Made by a program: the position numbers and the translations under genes | In this document: piece by piece, positions 52,614-61,632 of the stretch | Layout: the number at the start of each line of letters is the position of its first letter | Position numbering within the stretch: position 1 is the first letter of the stretch | Assembly: GCF_019343105.1 (NCBI RefSeq) | Contig: NZ_CP073764.1 | Span: forward strand, 1,054,001 to 1,118,000 | Origin: Methylovirgula sp. HY1 | Lineage (GTDB): Bacteria > Pseudomonadota > Alphaproteobacteria > Rhizobiales > Beijerinckiaceae | DNA: 64,000 nt | Direction of reading: 5' to 3' | Notes under the pieces: generated by a model | What the model saw: the letters and a program-made list of their open reading frames with translations, nothing else | Database searches by the model: none | Told to the model about the DNA's origin: nothing

Positions 52614-55391
52614 CTAAGCGAAGGTGACCAGTCCACGGGAAGCGGAATAGCAAGACGCTGACTCGGGATTATCTCGCATCAGATGCACGGCATTAAACAT
52701 TGCCATGAGCGGATCGATTTTGGCCCAGCCAGATGCTTGCTTCGTCACGATATAGCCGTTCTTGGTCTGCTCGATCTTTGCATTGCTGACGCACCAGGCG
52801 AGAAGCGGCTGAGCAGCATGGATAAGATCGCCATCGGAAAGTGCCGTCTCCGCGTCCTTGACTGCCCCGGAGAGTGTATAGCCTTGGCGCACGCCGCGGA
52901 TCCGTTCGTCGCCTTCTATGCCGCGCGCCGCGAGCGCCTTCTCCACGCCAGAAGCGCCGGCGGGATCGAAGCCAATCGGCCCCAACAATCCGATCGCGTC
53001 AATTTGCTCGAAGGCGTCGGCCGCCTCTTCGTGCGCCTGCTTCATACTAGTAACAAATGTCAGGTCACCGCATTTTTCGAAGTCGCCAAGCCGCGCGGCA
53101 ATCGACTTTCGCCGCTCCTTAACGATGACATGGGCCCAAGCGTGGCACCAGATGAGCCATCGTCCCGTGTCTTTTTCTCTGCCGAGTAGGCAGATGCCGA
53201 GGAGATCGTCGAGGCCGCCGCCGTCGACACCGCCGACAACAAGATCGCAGCGTTCAATGAGGGCATCGAGTGTGAGGGCCGGATCTGTCTGAGCTTCCCA
53301 ATATTCGGCGCCAGGCCAGCGATCCGTGTGGAGACCCACGCCGATCTCGACGTTAAAGAACTGCGAGGCAAAGAGGGCCATCGCCTCTTTGCCTTCGTCT
53401 TCAGCCGCCGCGAGTTCGCGCTCCAGAAAGGTCGGGTCTACCGAGAGACCAAAATTCGGATTAACTAGAGACCAATAGCGGCGCGCCATCCAGCCATTGT
53501 CGCGCGCAAGACGCTCCGGCAACTCATAGAGGATCGGCAGCAATGGCAGATCCAGCTGCCCGTCGCGGACCGCACGCGCCTTGAGAAGCTCAGCCTTGAA
53601 CGCGCCGGACGGCGGCTTTTTCGACTGCGTCGTGATGATGATCACGAAACCGTCGGGGCGCGCCGTGAGAGCGCCCCGCAGCTCGAGCATGATCTCAGAG
53701 GCATTTGAGCGCTCGGACAGCACATGCAATTCGTCGATCAGCGTACCGACCTGCTTGCCGCCGGTGATGACGTCCGTGTCAGCAGCTTTGACCTGCAACA
53801 CAGCGCCAGAGCGCCGATGGGTGATGGTCTTGAGGTGGTCCTGGCACTGGAAGATCTTGTCGAGCTCGGGGTCGACTTTGATGATCGCCTTTCCCTGTTT
53901 AAAGGCGCGGCCAGCGAGATCCTTTGTCGACGAGACCAGGACGAATTCCGCTTCCGGCCGATCGTTGATGATGAGGGCCTCAACCATGATAGCCGCGGCG
54001 GTGGAAGTGTTGTGCGTTGGGATTAGCGACCGCGTGACCAGATATTGCTTCGTCGCACTTTCAACGGAGATACATTGAACCGGCACGCTCGGGACCGGGC
54101 GCACGGCGACGATCTGCCGGGTGCGCGATCGCGGTGAGGCTTTGGCGGCGCGTTGCCGAAGTAGCTTCCGCTTGCGCTCTAGTCGGAACACAGGAATTTC
54201 GGAAAACGGCCAGAACTGGATGACCCAGTGCGGCCCATAGTCCCTGCCTTCGAAAATAGCGCGCCGTTCGGAGATGGACGCCTTGAGCCCGAGCGAACTC
54301 ACTAATTCCACGACATCGTCGCGAAGCGACGGAAGGCTGGTAGAATAAATAGCCTGTCCGGCAGCCGATATAGACCCGTCTGTATCCATCAACCCCTGCA
54401 GCAAAGCTACGCGCTGTGCGTAGGAGCCACGAAGATAGATGGGCGGGATGTGCTTGTTACCGAGAATACCGAGATGGCGCGCCGTTCTCCGAAAACGATA
54501 GCCATTAGCCGGCCGCGCGCTGAGCGGCTCGCTCAAGCATAGAGACGACGCGCGATTATCATGAGCAACGATCCTAACCGACTGCCCGCAATCGTTTATA
54601 TGGACGCGCATCTCCTCGGCATCGCGAGCGCCACAAGTTATCGTTGTGCCACTCGTCGTACCATCCCCAAGCCACGCACCCAGGACATAAGGATTGATCG
54701 GGAGAATTGCTTCCGGGAGTTCCAGCGCACCGGCAACGGCGACGCGGTGATTGCTGATCTCATAGCGCCCGCTTTTGACTTTAACGCTCGCGGCGATGCT
54801 TGTCGTAGTCTTAACCGAGGGGCGCGGGGTGGTGCGAGATCCGCGAGAGTTTAGATTTTCCCTATCTCGATGCGCGTCGGTAACCCAAAGATGCTCGGCA
54901 TCGCAGACGATTTTTTCGCCTGTGCTGAACTCCATCTCGAAACACGGATGATTTATAAAGACCTGGCTCTTTTGGAGCACGCGCGTCGCGCGCCCCTCCG
55001 CATCCATGACGAAATCGCCGACGGCCACCTGGCCCATCGTGGTCATGCCATTAGGGGTTGCGATCGGCGTATCTAAAGCTACCGCTTTCCCATTTTTTTT
55101 TGGAACCAACCAGAAGAATTCCTGAATCATGCGCCGATGCGCGACCCGGTCGTACGAGCCGAAGATGGCGCCGACGATTGGAAACAGCCATGGGCCGCCT
55201 GCGTCGCCCATGCGCGGACATCCATGCACATCCGGAATACGTAGCCGCTTGAAAATTTCGAGCGCGCGCTCGGTCTCATTCGGAAACAGCGGCAGATCTG
55301 GAACTAGCGAGCGGCCTGCGAGGAGACGCTCTTCCCAATCTAGGCAAGCGGTGGACCAGGAAGGCGGCGCTGCAACGGCCGAGAAGCTCAA
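52614..55391 (-). CDS. terL: Large terminase subunit interrupted by an intein
   Basis: A 925-residue precursor starting at TTG (55391, AGGA about 8 bases upstream) that overlaps the small terminase stop. Residues 1-102 end FFWLVPKKNGK, the first part of Walker A; residues 462-925 resume TSTAAAIMVEAL. Removing the 359-residue intein leaves 566 residues, a normal terminase length. Walker B is VGTLIDELHVL and the nuclease Asp lies in VVGGVDGGGLDDLLG. It pumps DNA into proheads; splicing is needed because the P-loop is split. Confidence 0.95.
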   Translation of the reverse strand: MSFSAVAAPPSWSTACLDWEERLLAGRSLVPDLPLFPNETERALEIFKRLRIPDVHGCPRMGDAGGPWLFPIVGAIFGSYDRVAHRRMIQEFFWLVPKKNGKAVALDTPIATPNGMTTMGQVAVGDFVMDAEGRATRVLQKSQVFINHPCFEMEFSTGEKIVCDAEHLWVTDAHRDRENLNSRGSRTTPRPSVKTTTSIAASVKVKSGRYEISNHRVAVAGALELPEAILPINPYVLGAWLGDGTTSGTTITCGARDAEEMRVHINDCGQSVRIVAHDNRASSLCLSEPLSARPANGYRFRRTARHLGILGNKHIPPIYLRGSYAQRVALLQGLMDTDGSISAAGQAIYSTSLPSLRDDVVELVSSLGLKASISERRAIFEGRDYGPHWVIQFWPFSEIPVFRLERKRKLLRQRAAKASPRSRTRQIVAVRPVPSVPVQCISVESATKQYLVTRSLIPTHNTSTAAAIMVEALIINDRPEAEFVLVSSTKDLAGRAFKQGKAIIKVDPELDKIFQCQDHLKTITHRRSGAVLQVKAADTDVITGGKQVGTLIDELHVLSERSNASEIMLELRGALTARPDGFVIIITTQSKKPPSGAFKAELLKARAVRDGQLDLPLLPILYELPERLARDNGWMARRYWSLVNPNFGLSVDPTFLERELAAAEDEGKEAMALFASQFFNVEIGVGLHTDRWPGAEYWEAQTDPALTLDALIERCDLVVGGVDGGGLDDLLGICLLGREKDTGRWLIWCHAWAHVIVKERRKSIAARLGDFEKCGDLTFVTSMKQAHEEAADAFEQIDAIGLLGPIGFDPAGASGVEKALAARGIEGDERIRGVRQGYTLSGAVKDAETALSDGDLIHAAQPLLAWCVSNAKIEQTKNGYIVTKQASGWAKIDPLMAMFNAVHLMRDNPESASCYSASRGLVTFA
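54009..55085 (-). mobile_element. Intein with LAGLIDADG homing endonuclease
   Basis: The 359-residue insert runs from AVALDTPIATPNG (Ala1, block A) to LVTRSLIPTHN, with terminal His-Asn (block G) and Thr as +1. Block B is GEKIVCDAEHLWVT. Two LAGLIDADG-like helices, PYVLGAWLGDG and LLQGLMDTDG, show a full homing endonuclease. Ala1 makes this a non-Cys/Ser type 1 variant; Thr is the +1 nucleophile. It inserts between GK and T of the terminase P-loop, a typical intein site. Confidence 0.95.
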
Positions 55392-56002
55392 TTGAGCAAT
55401 CCTTGCGGATTCAGAAGGCTACCCCAATCAGTGCCCTGACCGGCCGTCTCCGCAGCGGCCATGGCCTCTTCCTTCTTGCCCATCGCTTTGTTGTCGGCGC
55501 GATAGGCCTCGAGGCGGGCGACATCAACGGCGCCGAGCCCACGATCGAGCAGCGAGCGCGCCGCCTTGACGCGGGCCGCGTCGCTTTCCGAATTACGCGC
55601 GATCTTGTCGAGAACGGCGATGGCGAGCGGTGCAAGACGTCGCGCCTCTTCCATGACTTCGCCGGGCGCAGTCTTCAGGAACACCTGGTCGAAGAGAGGC
55701 AGCAACATGTCGATGCCGGTGTTAGCCGCCGGCTTGCCGAAGCCGCGATCGAGGATCGCATTGGCCGCGGCGACGCGCTGGGACTCGCTCGACGAATGCA
55801 GCATCACGATCTTGAGCGTGTCGAGAGAGTCGCGAGCGTGCACGCGGGCGGCGCTTTCGATCTCTTGCGGCGTCGCGGCAGCGATCAACGACGCGGCTTT
55901 AAGATCGAGATCGCCGAGCATGCTCGATGGCTTGTGGCCTTTCGGCTTACGGCCTGCACCGGCACGTTTACCGCCACGCCGTGACTTCGTTGGCTCGGAC
56001 AT
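55388..56002 (-). CDS. terS: Small terminase subunit
   Basis: A 204-residue protein with a basic N-terminus (KSRRGGKRAGAGRKPKGHKP) and helical core (ESAARVHARDSLDTLKIVML, ARVKAARSLLDRGLGAVDV). It binds the packaging site and recruits TerL. It lies just before terL, with a four-base overlap. The basic AT-hook-like motif is usual for this role. Confidence 0.85.
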   Translation of the reverse strand: MSEPTKSRRGGKRAGAGRKPKGHKPSSMLGDLDLKAASLIAAATPQEIESAARVHARDSLDTLKIVMLHSSSESQRVAAANAILDRGFGKPAANTGIDMLLPLFDQVFLKTAPGEVMEEARRLAPLAIAVLDKIARNSESDAARVKAARSLLDRGLGAVDVARLEAYRADNKAMGKKEEAMAAAETAGQGTDWGSLLNPQGLLN

Positions 56003-56175
56003 CGGAAGAGGTACAACCCTAACGCGCGCTGCGCCGCGCGCCGCAGAGGAATGTTTGGTTTCTTTGATTTCGTTTGATTGCCGCGACCCTAATCAAACGC
56101 TTTGGTGGGCCAAAAAAAATCTGCGCGTGCGGGGAAACTCGGTTGCCAAGATGCCGGATGGTAAAAACAAACCCC

Positions 56176-56481
56176 CTACCCGGTCGCGAAAATCTTTTTC
56201 CATTCTTCTGCATTGCGACGATTGCCATTTGGCAACTCTTTGAAACGATTGTCATGATTGCGACAAAGCGAAACAAGATTGCTATCGTCGTCTGATCCAC
56301 CATTTCGCCGTGACGTGACATGCTCGCAAACAACCGCCGCACGTCCGCAAGTTGGCACCACGCAAGTGAAACGATCGCGCGCAAATATCCGCTCGCGTAT
56401 CTTTTTCCAATCCTGCGATTGATAAAATGGCGCTGCCGCCTTGGGAGGGACACGCGCAATCGCGCCACTGGCGATCTTCAT
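56176..56481 (-). CDS. HNH endonuclease
   Basis: A 101-residue HNH nuclease. FTCVVPTCGRAAVVCEHVTS provides Cys pairs and the first His, and DDDSNLVSLCRNHDNRF completes the zinc/His-Asn motif. HNH proteins beside terminases help cleave concatemers during packaging in cos-type phages. The start at 56481 (MKIASGA) is chosen for domain fit; an upstream in-frame start (56592) is possible. Confidence 0.88.
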   Translation of the reverse strand: MKIASGAIARVPPKAAAPFYQSQDWKKIRERIFARDRFTCVVPTCGRAAVVCEHVTSRRNGGSDDDSNLVSLCRNHDNRFKELPNGNRRNAEEWKKIFATG

Positions 56482-56646
56482 TGAGGATTTCTGCAGTTTC
56501 ACAGCAGATCCCGCACACTGGCCGGAATTTTGGCAAAAGAGGGCCAACGTGACGATCGGTGGTTGCCGTCGTCCGGGTTGAAGGTCACGCACATGGGTGA
56601 AAGCGCTTCAGTGGCCGAGATGCGAGGATTGACTGATTCGCGCATC

Positions 56647-57195
56647 TCACGTCAAGACCTCTACAAAGCTCACAGGCAGCTCCGCATATCTTTCCCCCGC
56701 AAAAACACCCAAGAGCACAGCAATGCGTTCACGCGTCGGCGCGGCGGCTATGCACGCCAAGACGCCTTCAAACGGTCCGCGCATGACTCGCACCATTTCG
56801 CCCGCACGAAAACGCGACAGATCTTCCTTGGGCGCGCCGCGCTCGACATAACGCAACACGTCGCGCCGTTCGTCATAGCGGAAACAATCGTCGCCTATAG
56901 CCGAGGCAATTCCGGAGACCATCACTTCGGGAAGCGCGATTGGTCCGCCGTCCGATTTCACGAGCGTCAACACGCATGGCGCTTCCTCGATCTCGACAAA
57001 GCGGCCTTCCCGCGCGCTTTGCGCGACAAAGAGATAGCTCGGGAAGAGGCAGGAGCGATGTGCAATCGTTTTGCCCCGAACCCTCCGCTTCCAAAGGACA
57101 GTCGGGACAAAGACGTCAAAGCCACGTCGGACCAATCCGTCGGCCGCCGCCCATTCGCCGTTCGGAGCCGTGTAAATAAGATACCAATCTTTCAT
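56647..57195 (-). CDS. NusG-family antitermination/elongation factor (phage paralogue)
   Basis: A 182-residue protein. The NGN domain is seen in DWYLIYTAPNGEWAAADGLV, VPTVLWKRRVRGKTIAHRSC and LFPSYLFVAQ; the KOW domain in RAGEMVRVMRGPFEGVLACI. It is shaped like RfaH/UpxY-type NusG paralogues that bind RNA polymerase. AAAGGA precedes the ATG. It heads the late operon, so it could act as an antiterminator for the long head-tail transcript. Confidence 0.88.
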   Translation of the reverse strand: MKDWYLIYTAPNGEWAAADGLVRRGFDVFVPTVLWKRRVRGKTIAHRSCLFPSYLFVAQSAREGRFVEIEEAPCVLTLVKSDGGPIALPEVMVSGIASAIGDDCFRYDERRDVLRYVERGAPKEDLSRFRAGEMVRVMRGPFEGVLACIAAAPTRERIAVLLGVFAGERYAELPVSFVEVLT

Positions 57196-57218
57196 CGCCG
57201 GTTCCTTTGCTCTTCACT

Positions 57219-57450
57219 GTCCTACCTTGTCCTACCTTTCTTTCAACGTAGGACATAAAATATTATAGTAATATCAATAAGGTGTCCTACGTGTCCTACG
57301 TGTCATACGTTTCTAGCCATTGCGCCGTTTGCAGGGTGAAAGTACGCAGTAGCCAAAAAACGTATGACACGTAGGACACGTAGGACAACGCTTTGAATGC
57401 TCTCGCTTTTTTAGTGTCCTACGTTTGAACGAAGGTAGGACACGTAGGAC
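57219..57450. repeat. Array of GTCCTAC-type heptamers upstream of the NusG-like gene
   Basis: Twelve copies occur in 232 bp. Plus orientation (GTCCTAC): 57219, 57229, 57284, 57293, 57302 (GTCATAC variant), 57416. Reverse orientation (GTAGGAC): 57248, 57362 (GTATGAC variant), 57371, 57380, 57435, 57444. Close pairs are 9 bp apart. Such phased repeats suggest multi-site binding by a repressor, replication initiator or NusG-like factor. Confidence 0.92.
57284..57386. repeat. Perfect 29-bp inverted repeat within the heptamer array
   Basis: The left arm (57284-57312) and right arm (57358-57386) are exact reverse complements, each containing three heptamers (GTCCTACGTGTCCTACGTGT then CATACGTTT). 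The 45-base loop holds tagccattgcgccgtttgca-type sequence. It can form a large cruciform or RNA hairpin between the helicase and NusG genes, perhaps a terminator or operator. Confidence 0.9.
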
Positions 57451-57460
57451 ACTTTCACGC

Positions 57461-59092
57461 TCACAAATCCGCTGGAGGCAGCTCGCTCTCCCGCGCCGCC
57501 GCATCGTCCCAATCGATAGCTTGTCGCAGCGCCGCTTCGAGCGCGGCCCGACATTCTTCGAGCGACGGCAGATCCCAACACCACACGCGGCGATGGACGG
57601 TCGACGCGACGCCATGATCGTCGATTTCTTCAACCGCATCGATCCGGCGCTTCTTGGCGATGCCAGGAAGCAGCCGCCGCACCATCAAGGCAAATTCCGT
57701 CACGTTGGCGCGGCGCCGCACGCCTTGGCGCTCGACCTGGCGCAGATAATCGTTATGAGCCGTCGAAATCGCGACCCACTTAGGCCAATGCGCCATGCGC
57801 TTGGTAATTGCGCCGTCCATCACCCGCTCGAAGAGCCACGCCGTGATCGGATCGAAACTGCGGATTTTTTGTTCGAGTAGAGCCGATGTTTTCGGGATGA
57901 CACGGACATTCGGCGCGACGTCCAAATCGAGAGCGAGAAGATCCGCTAAAAAGGCCTCGCGACCGCCCTCGTTCATTTCGCGATGGATCTCGGCAAAATA
58001 TTCGAAGTTTTCTTTCGCATGATCTGCAACGTCGAAAACGCAAAAGCGGCGCTCGTCCATGGCCGCCGGAACAACCCAATGTTCATTCGACGAAAACATC
58101 AATCGCACATGATTATCGACGCGGATCGGATCGATGCCTTTGGCTTCGATCATCTGCTTCGGCGCTGTGATCAGGCCTTTCAAGCGACCTTCCGCCGCCT
58201 TGTCGCCAGCCCAAAATCCCTCGTCGACCTGGAGAAGCAGGCAGCTCGCCATATGCGCATTGAACTGCCCAGTGACATAGCGCGGATCGTCGACGAGGAA
58301 ATAATGCGACTCGAAGAGCTTGCCGAGGATCTCGCCGACAATCGTCTTGCCGGTGCCCATTAGGCCGCGCATGACGATTGCCGTGCCGGGGCGCTCGCGC
58401 GGCTTCTGGCCGATATGTGCCATCCAGGCGAAGAGCCAATCGAAATGCTCTTTGTTGGCGTTGCAGATGTTCGTGAAAAGATGGTCGCGAAAGGTCTGAT
58501 ATTTTTTTGCACGTTCTTCTGTCGGTGCGGTGTCCGGCTTGACGGAAAAGCCGCGCCACAAGTTGAAATAGCCGCGCGTGCCAGGCTTATTGTCGGGATC
58601 CGGAAAAAACTCGATCCCGTCATAGGTGCGCCGATCGCGCGCTTTGAGCCAATAGGGCGCGAGCTGGTAATAGAACGTCTTCTCGACCCATTCGTCGGTT
58701 TCCTCGTCACGCACGCGCTTTTTCACTTTGACGCGGCAATTCAATAGATAATTTTTGAAAGCCTCGATCGAGAGAACGCGCGTGCGGTCCTCGATCGGCG
58801 CGTCAGGCCGCTCGCGCATCACGACAGCGCGCGAGCCCATCAGCACAAGCGCCCATTCCCGATTGATGACCGCGATCGGATCGTCGTCATCTGACTCGGC
58901 GCCATCGCCGTCGCGGCCACCATCATCGCCGCCGGCGTCAGTCTCCAGCACTTCCTCGCCTTTGCCAGCGAGAGCAGGATCGTCGCGATTTTCGCTCTGA
59001 TCGTCCGACAAAGTGGCATTGCGCTTTTCGGGAAAAGCGAGAATCTCGGCGCTCTCGATGCGTTCGGCGATGTCGTCGGGATCTTGCGTCAT
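57461..59092 (-). CDS. Phage replicative helicase (SF3/DUF5906)
   Basis: A 543-residue helicase. The Walker A is RGLMGTGKTIVGEILGKLFE, Walker B-like SCLLLQVDEGFWAGDKAAEG, and motif C is LMFSSNEHWVVPAAMDERRF. An acidic N-terminus of about 75 residues (EVLETDAGGDDGGRDGDGAE) may recruit partners. It overlaps the primase gene by four bases (ATGA). It unwinds DNA at the phage origin, probably near the heptamer array. Confidence 0.92.
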   Translation of the reverse strand: MTQDPDDIAERIESAEILAFPEKRNATLSDDQSENRDDPALAGKGEEVLETDAGGDDGGRDGDGAESDDDDPIAVINREWALVLMGSRAVVMRERPDAPIEDRTRVLSIEAFKNYLLNCRVKVKKRVRDEETDEWVEKTFYYQLAPYWLKARDRRTYDGIEFFPDPDNKPGTRGYFNLWRGFSVKPDTAPTEERAKKYQTFRDHLFTNICNANKEHFDWLFAWMAHIGQKPRERPGTAIVMRGLMGTGKTIVGEILGKLFESHYFLVDDPRYVTGQFNAHMASCLLLQVDEGFWAGDKAAEGRLKGLITAPKQMIEAKGIDPIRVDNHVRLMFSSNEHWVVPAAMDERRFCVFDVADHAKENFEYFAEIHREMNEGGREAFLADLLALDLDVAPNVRVIPKTSALLEQKIRSFDPITAWLFERVMDGAITKRMAHWPKWVAISTAHNDYLRQVERQGVRRRANVTEFALMVRRLLPGIAKKRRIDAVEEIDDHGVASTVHRRVWCWDLPSLEECRAALEAALRQAIDWDDAAARESELPPADL

Positions 59093-60330
59093 GCATCAAT
59101 CTCTCGCGCCATGCGCTCATCATTCAAATCGAGGCCGTCGCGCGCCCATACGAGCCGGATCACCGCCTGCAGATAAGCGCGCGCGAAGCGCTTCGCCGCG
59201 CGGGCCATCGCGAGCCGCGTCTCGAAAGGATCACTGTCCCCGTCGCCGATCAGGATCAACTCTTCCATTGATGGAGGCAGCGCGATGATAGGTGCGTCAT
59301 CTTTGACCGGTACAAGCTCATCATCAGACACGCGTATTTTTCGTACGCGGCCGAGTGTATCCGTCACCGTCTTTTCGGGATGCGGCACGCGGCCTGCGGC
59401 TTTGCCGGCGAGATTGCCGAGCGAGAGCGCCGCGCGGAATTCGCAGCCCTCGAGGAGCGGCGAGCGTTGCTCGAAGAGGCTGCAAAAGGCCGAGAGCACC
59501 GTCTCGGTCCCTTCGCCGATAACGACCCTTCGGACAGGCGCGAGGGGCCGAGATAAAAGGATCGAGCCACTGCCGACCGAGCCGCGCGATTTTTTTGCCG
59601 GCAAAATTTCGCCCGTCTCCGGGTCGACGAGCTGCGCTTTGCCTTTCGGCTTTTCCAGATCGATGAATGTTTGTTCGATGCCGCCGAATTTTCCGTCCGG
59701 CCTGATGACGCCCGCAATTATCGCGGGGCCGATATGCAAAAGCTTCGTGCCGTGCCAGTATTTGACCTGCGAAGAAAAACGCAGATGAGCCGATGGCGGC
59801 GCGAAGATCGCGCGCTTGGCGAGATAGGCTTCGGCCCACGTGCCGGCGATCGGCCCCGCTGCGTCCCAAATCCGCCGCGCCCGGCGCCGCTCATCTTCGC
59901 GGAACTGTTTTTCGATTGCTCGCGCTTCCGTATCCTGTTCGGCGCGCCGTTTTGCTTGCTGTGCGACGCGCTCCGCGCGCGCGCGCTTTTCCTCTTCGCT
60001 CAGCACGGTCTTGCGCTTTGGGGGCGCCTCGCCCGTCAGGATTTCACATACTTCCAAGAACCCACGCGCATCGTCCGCGATCTCTTCGAGATGCATCGTG
60101 AGCGCGATCGCGTCGCCGCCGACGCCCCCGGAATGGCCGCACACATAGACGTTCTTTGTGAGATTGACGCCAAGCCGATCGCGGCCGCCGCAGCGCGGGC
60201 ACCTGATATTGATTTCGCCGCTGGCCTTTCCCGCCAGTGAAGCACCGTGCTTCGCCAATACGTCGCGGATTGGAACCGCACGCGCTTTAGCGACCCAATC
60301 GGCAAAATCGGGATCCGGCGCCCGGCTCAT
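59089..60330 (-). CDS. Phage primase with zinc finger and TOPRIM-like domain
   Basis: A 413-residue protein. The zinc-binding domain is INIRCPRCGGRDRLGVNLTK and VYVCGHSGGVGGDAIAL. The middle has RVVIGEGTETVLSAFCSLFE and ELILIGDGDSDPFETRLAMA, the TOPRIM-type acidic motifs. It makes primers for phage DNA synthesis with the helicase. The ATG at 60330 overlaps the upstream stop. Confidence 0.9.
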   Translation of the reverse strand: MSRAPDPDFADWVAKARAVPIRDVLAKHGASLAGKASGEINIRCPRCGGRDRLGVNLTKNVYVCGHSGGVGGDAIALTMHLEEIADDARGFLEVCEILTGEAPPKRKTVLSEEEKRARAERVAQQAKRRAEQDTEARAIEKQFREDERRRARRIWDAAGPIAGTWAEAYLAKRAIFAPPSAHLRFSSQVKYWHGTKLLHIGPAIIAGVIRPDGKFGGIEQTFIDLEKPKGKAQLVDPETGEILPAKKSRGSVGSGSILLSRPLAPVRRVVIGEGTETVLSAFCSLFEQRSPLLEGCEFRAALSLGNLAGKAAGRVPHPEKTVTDTLGRVRKIRVSDDELVPVKDDAPIIALPPSMEELILIGDGDSDPFETRLAMARAAKRFARAYLQAVIRLVWARDGLDLNDERMAREIDA

Positions 60331-60716
60331 TGCTGGCGATCCTTCGCACCAGCGAGGCCATATCGCTCGCCGCATGCTTCCGCCAGTGCGCGCGCCCATT
60401 CAATTTTAACGTGCCACGAATCTTCGAGCGCGCATTTCAGCGCCGCGGCCGCGAGCGATTCTGGATCGCCCTCATACGATTGCGGCGAGCCGTCGACGAG
60501 ATCTTCAAGACGTTCGCCCCACTGCAGCGCCTTGGAGGCATAGATCAAAGCGTCACGCGCGGAGGCGCCTAACCCGCTCGTCGGCTTGCGGTCGGCAAGA
60601 AAGACTTCGCCGACTTCGCCCAACACGATATGCGGCGCAACCGACCAAAACGCATAGGTCACGACATAGACGTGCGGGCCGAACTTCAGGTCCGCCGAAT
60701 AGGCCTGCCGGCGCAT
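60327..60716 (-). CDS. Hypothetical protein in the replication operon
   Basis: A 129-residue protein (FGPHVYVVTYAFWSVAPHIV, GASARDALIYASKALQWGER) of unknown function. The ATG at 60716 is chosen; a GTG at 60752 in frame overlaps the previous gene and is an alternative. It overlaps the primase start by four bases, so expression is coupled. Confidence 0.6.
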   Translation of the reverse strand: MRRQAYSADLKFGPHVYVVTYAFWSVAPHIVLGEVGEVFLADRKPTSGLGASARDALIYASKALQWGERLEDLVDGSPQSYEGDPESLAAAALKCALEDSWHVKIEWARALAEACGERYGLAGAKDRQQ

Positions 60717-60739
60717 GGGAAATTTTCTGCGATTGCTCG

Positions 60740-60964
60740 TCAACTCTCGCACCTCATCGCTTTGACGTCGTCACGATGTTCCAGGCAGCTCCAAAGACCT
60801 GAGCGCCCCTTCAACAAGGAGACGCCGAAGCCGAACATCGCCACGCCGCGGCAACCCGCGACCGCGCAGACATGTTGGGGCGGATCCGGCGCCGCCTTTG
60901 CCGGCGAGACGGCGACCTTCGGCGGATTTCCAGTGGCGGCAGCGCGTTCGAAAAGGTCCGTCAT
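60740..60964 (-). CDS. Small protein with a Cys-rich segment
   Basis: A 74-residue protein (MTDLFERAAATGNPPKVAVS, HVCAVAGCRGVAMFGFGVSL, LWSCLEHRDDVKAM). CxxxxC and a later C-x-x-H pattern suggest a zinc ribbon. Its ATG shares its A with the upstream gene's stop (TGATG). A replication or DNA-binding role is possible. Confidence 0.6.
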   Translation of the reverse strand: MTDLFERAAATGNPPKVAVSPAKAAPDPPQHVCAVAGCRGVAMFGFGVSLLKGRSGLWSCLEHRDDVKAMRCES

Positions 60965-61632
60965 CACGCCAAGATTTCCCCCTCGCGAACGATGCGGTCG
61001 ATTTCTCCACGCGGCGAAACAGCCGCCGCATGCGCTTTCAGGCCCCGGCATCGCAATTCGTTGCAGATCGCTTGGGCCATCAGATCGACGCCACGTTCGG
61101 CGCCGAACACGCAGATGACTTTTTCACCGCGCGGCAAGCTGATCCGCGCCATATTCTCGCGCTTGAGCGCATAGACGACGCGACCGGCCACGCCGGCGAC
61201 GACGAGGCGCAGCGCGGCGTCGAACTGTTCGCAGAGATAAGTCACGCCGCTTCCGTCCGCGACCACGACGACCGCGCCGTCGAGAGGGCCGAGCAAGAGA
61301 CGCGGCGAAACGAGCGGTGCGAGCGTGCCCTCGGGCGTCAGAAAGATGCAGTGGAGCGCCGACGTCTTGTCGGTCGGCGTGACGCGCGCGCGAAGAATGA
61401 GCGCGGGCCAGGATCCGCTGCGGCCGGCCCAATGGTTGAGCGCGCGATGCTCGCGAAATGCCTCGAGATCGAGCCGCGCCAGATCGAGCGCCGGCGCGGT
61501 CGTGCGCAGATAGCGCAATGCCGGCGAATCGACGCCGGGATCGAGCTTCGTCGCGCTTTGCAAAATATCCTTGATCCGCAGCCGCACGCGCAGATCCTTC
61601 GGCATTTCCCGCTGGGCTACCGCGCGCGTCAT
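60964..61632 (-). CDS. DUF7146/TOPRIM-related replication protein
   Basis: A 222-residue protein. ALRYLRTTAPALDLARLDLE, ALILRARVTPTDKTSALHC and FLTPEGTLAPLVSPRLLLG match the domain usually seen ahead of TOPRIM in phage primases. The C-terminal part (EKVICVFGAERGVDLMAQAI) could be a small nucleotide-binding unit. It overlaps the methyltransferase gene (ATGA). It may regulate the separate primase. Confidence 0.7.
   Translation of the reverse strand: MTRAVAQREMPKDLRVRLRIKDILQSATKLDPGVDSPALRYLRTTAPALDLARLDLEAFREHRALNHWAGRSGSWPALILRARVTPTDKTSALHCIFLTPEGTLAPLVSPRLLLGPLDGAVVVVADGSGVTYLCEQFDAALRLVVAGVAGRVVYALKRENMARISLPRGEKVICVFGAERGVDLMAQAICNELRCRGLKAHAAAVSPRGEIDRIVREGEILA

Noticed and set aside
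57284-57386. Palindrome as a phage attachment site
   Set aside because: It is internal to the phage genes and made of the repeated heptamers, so regulation or replication fits better than integration.
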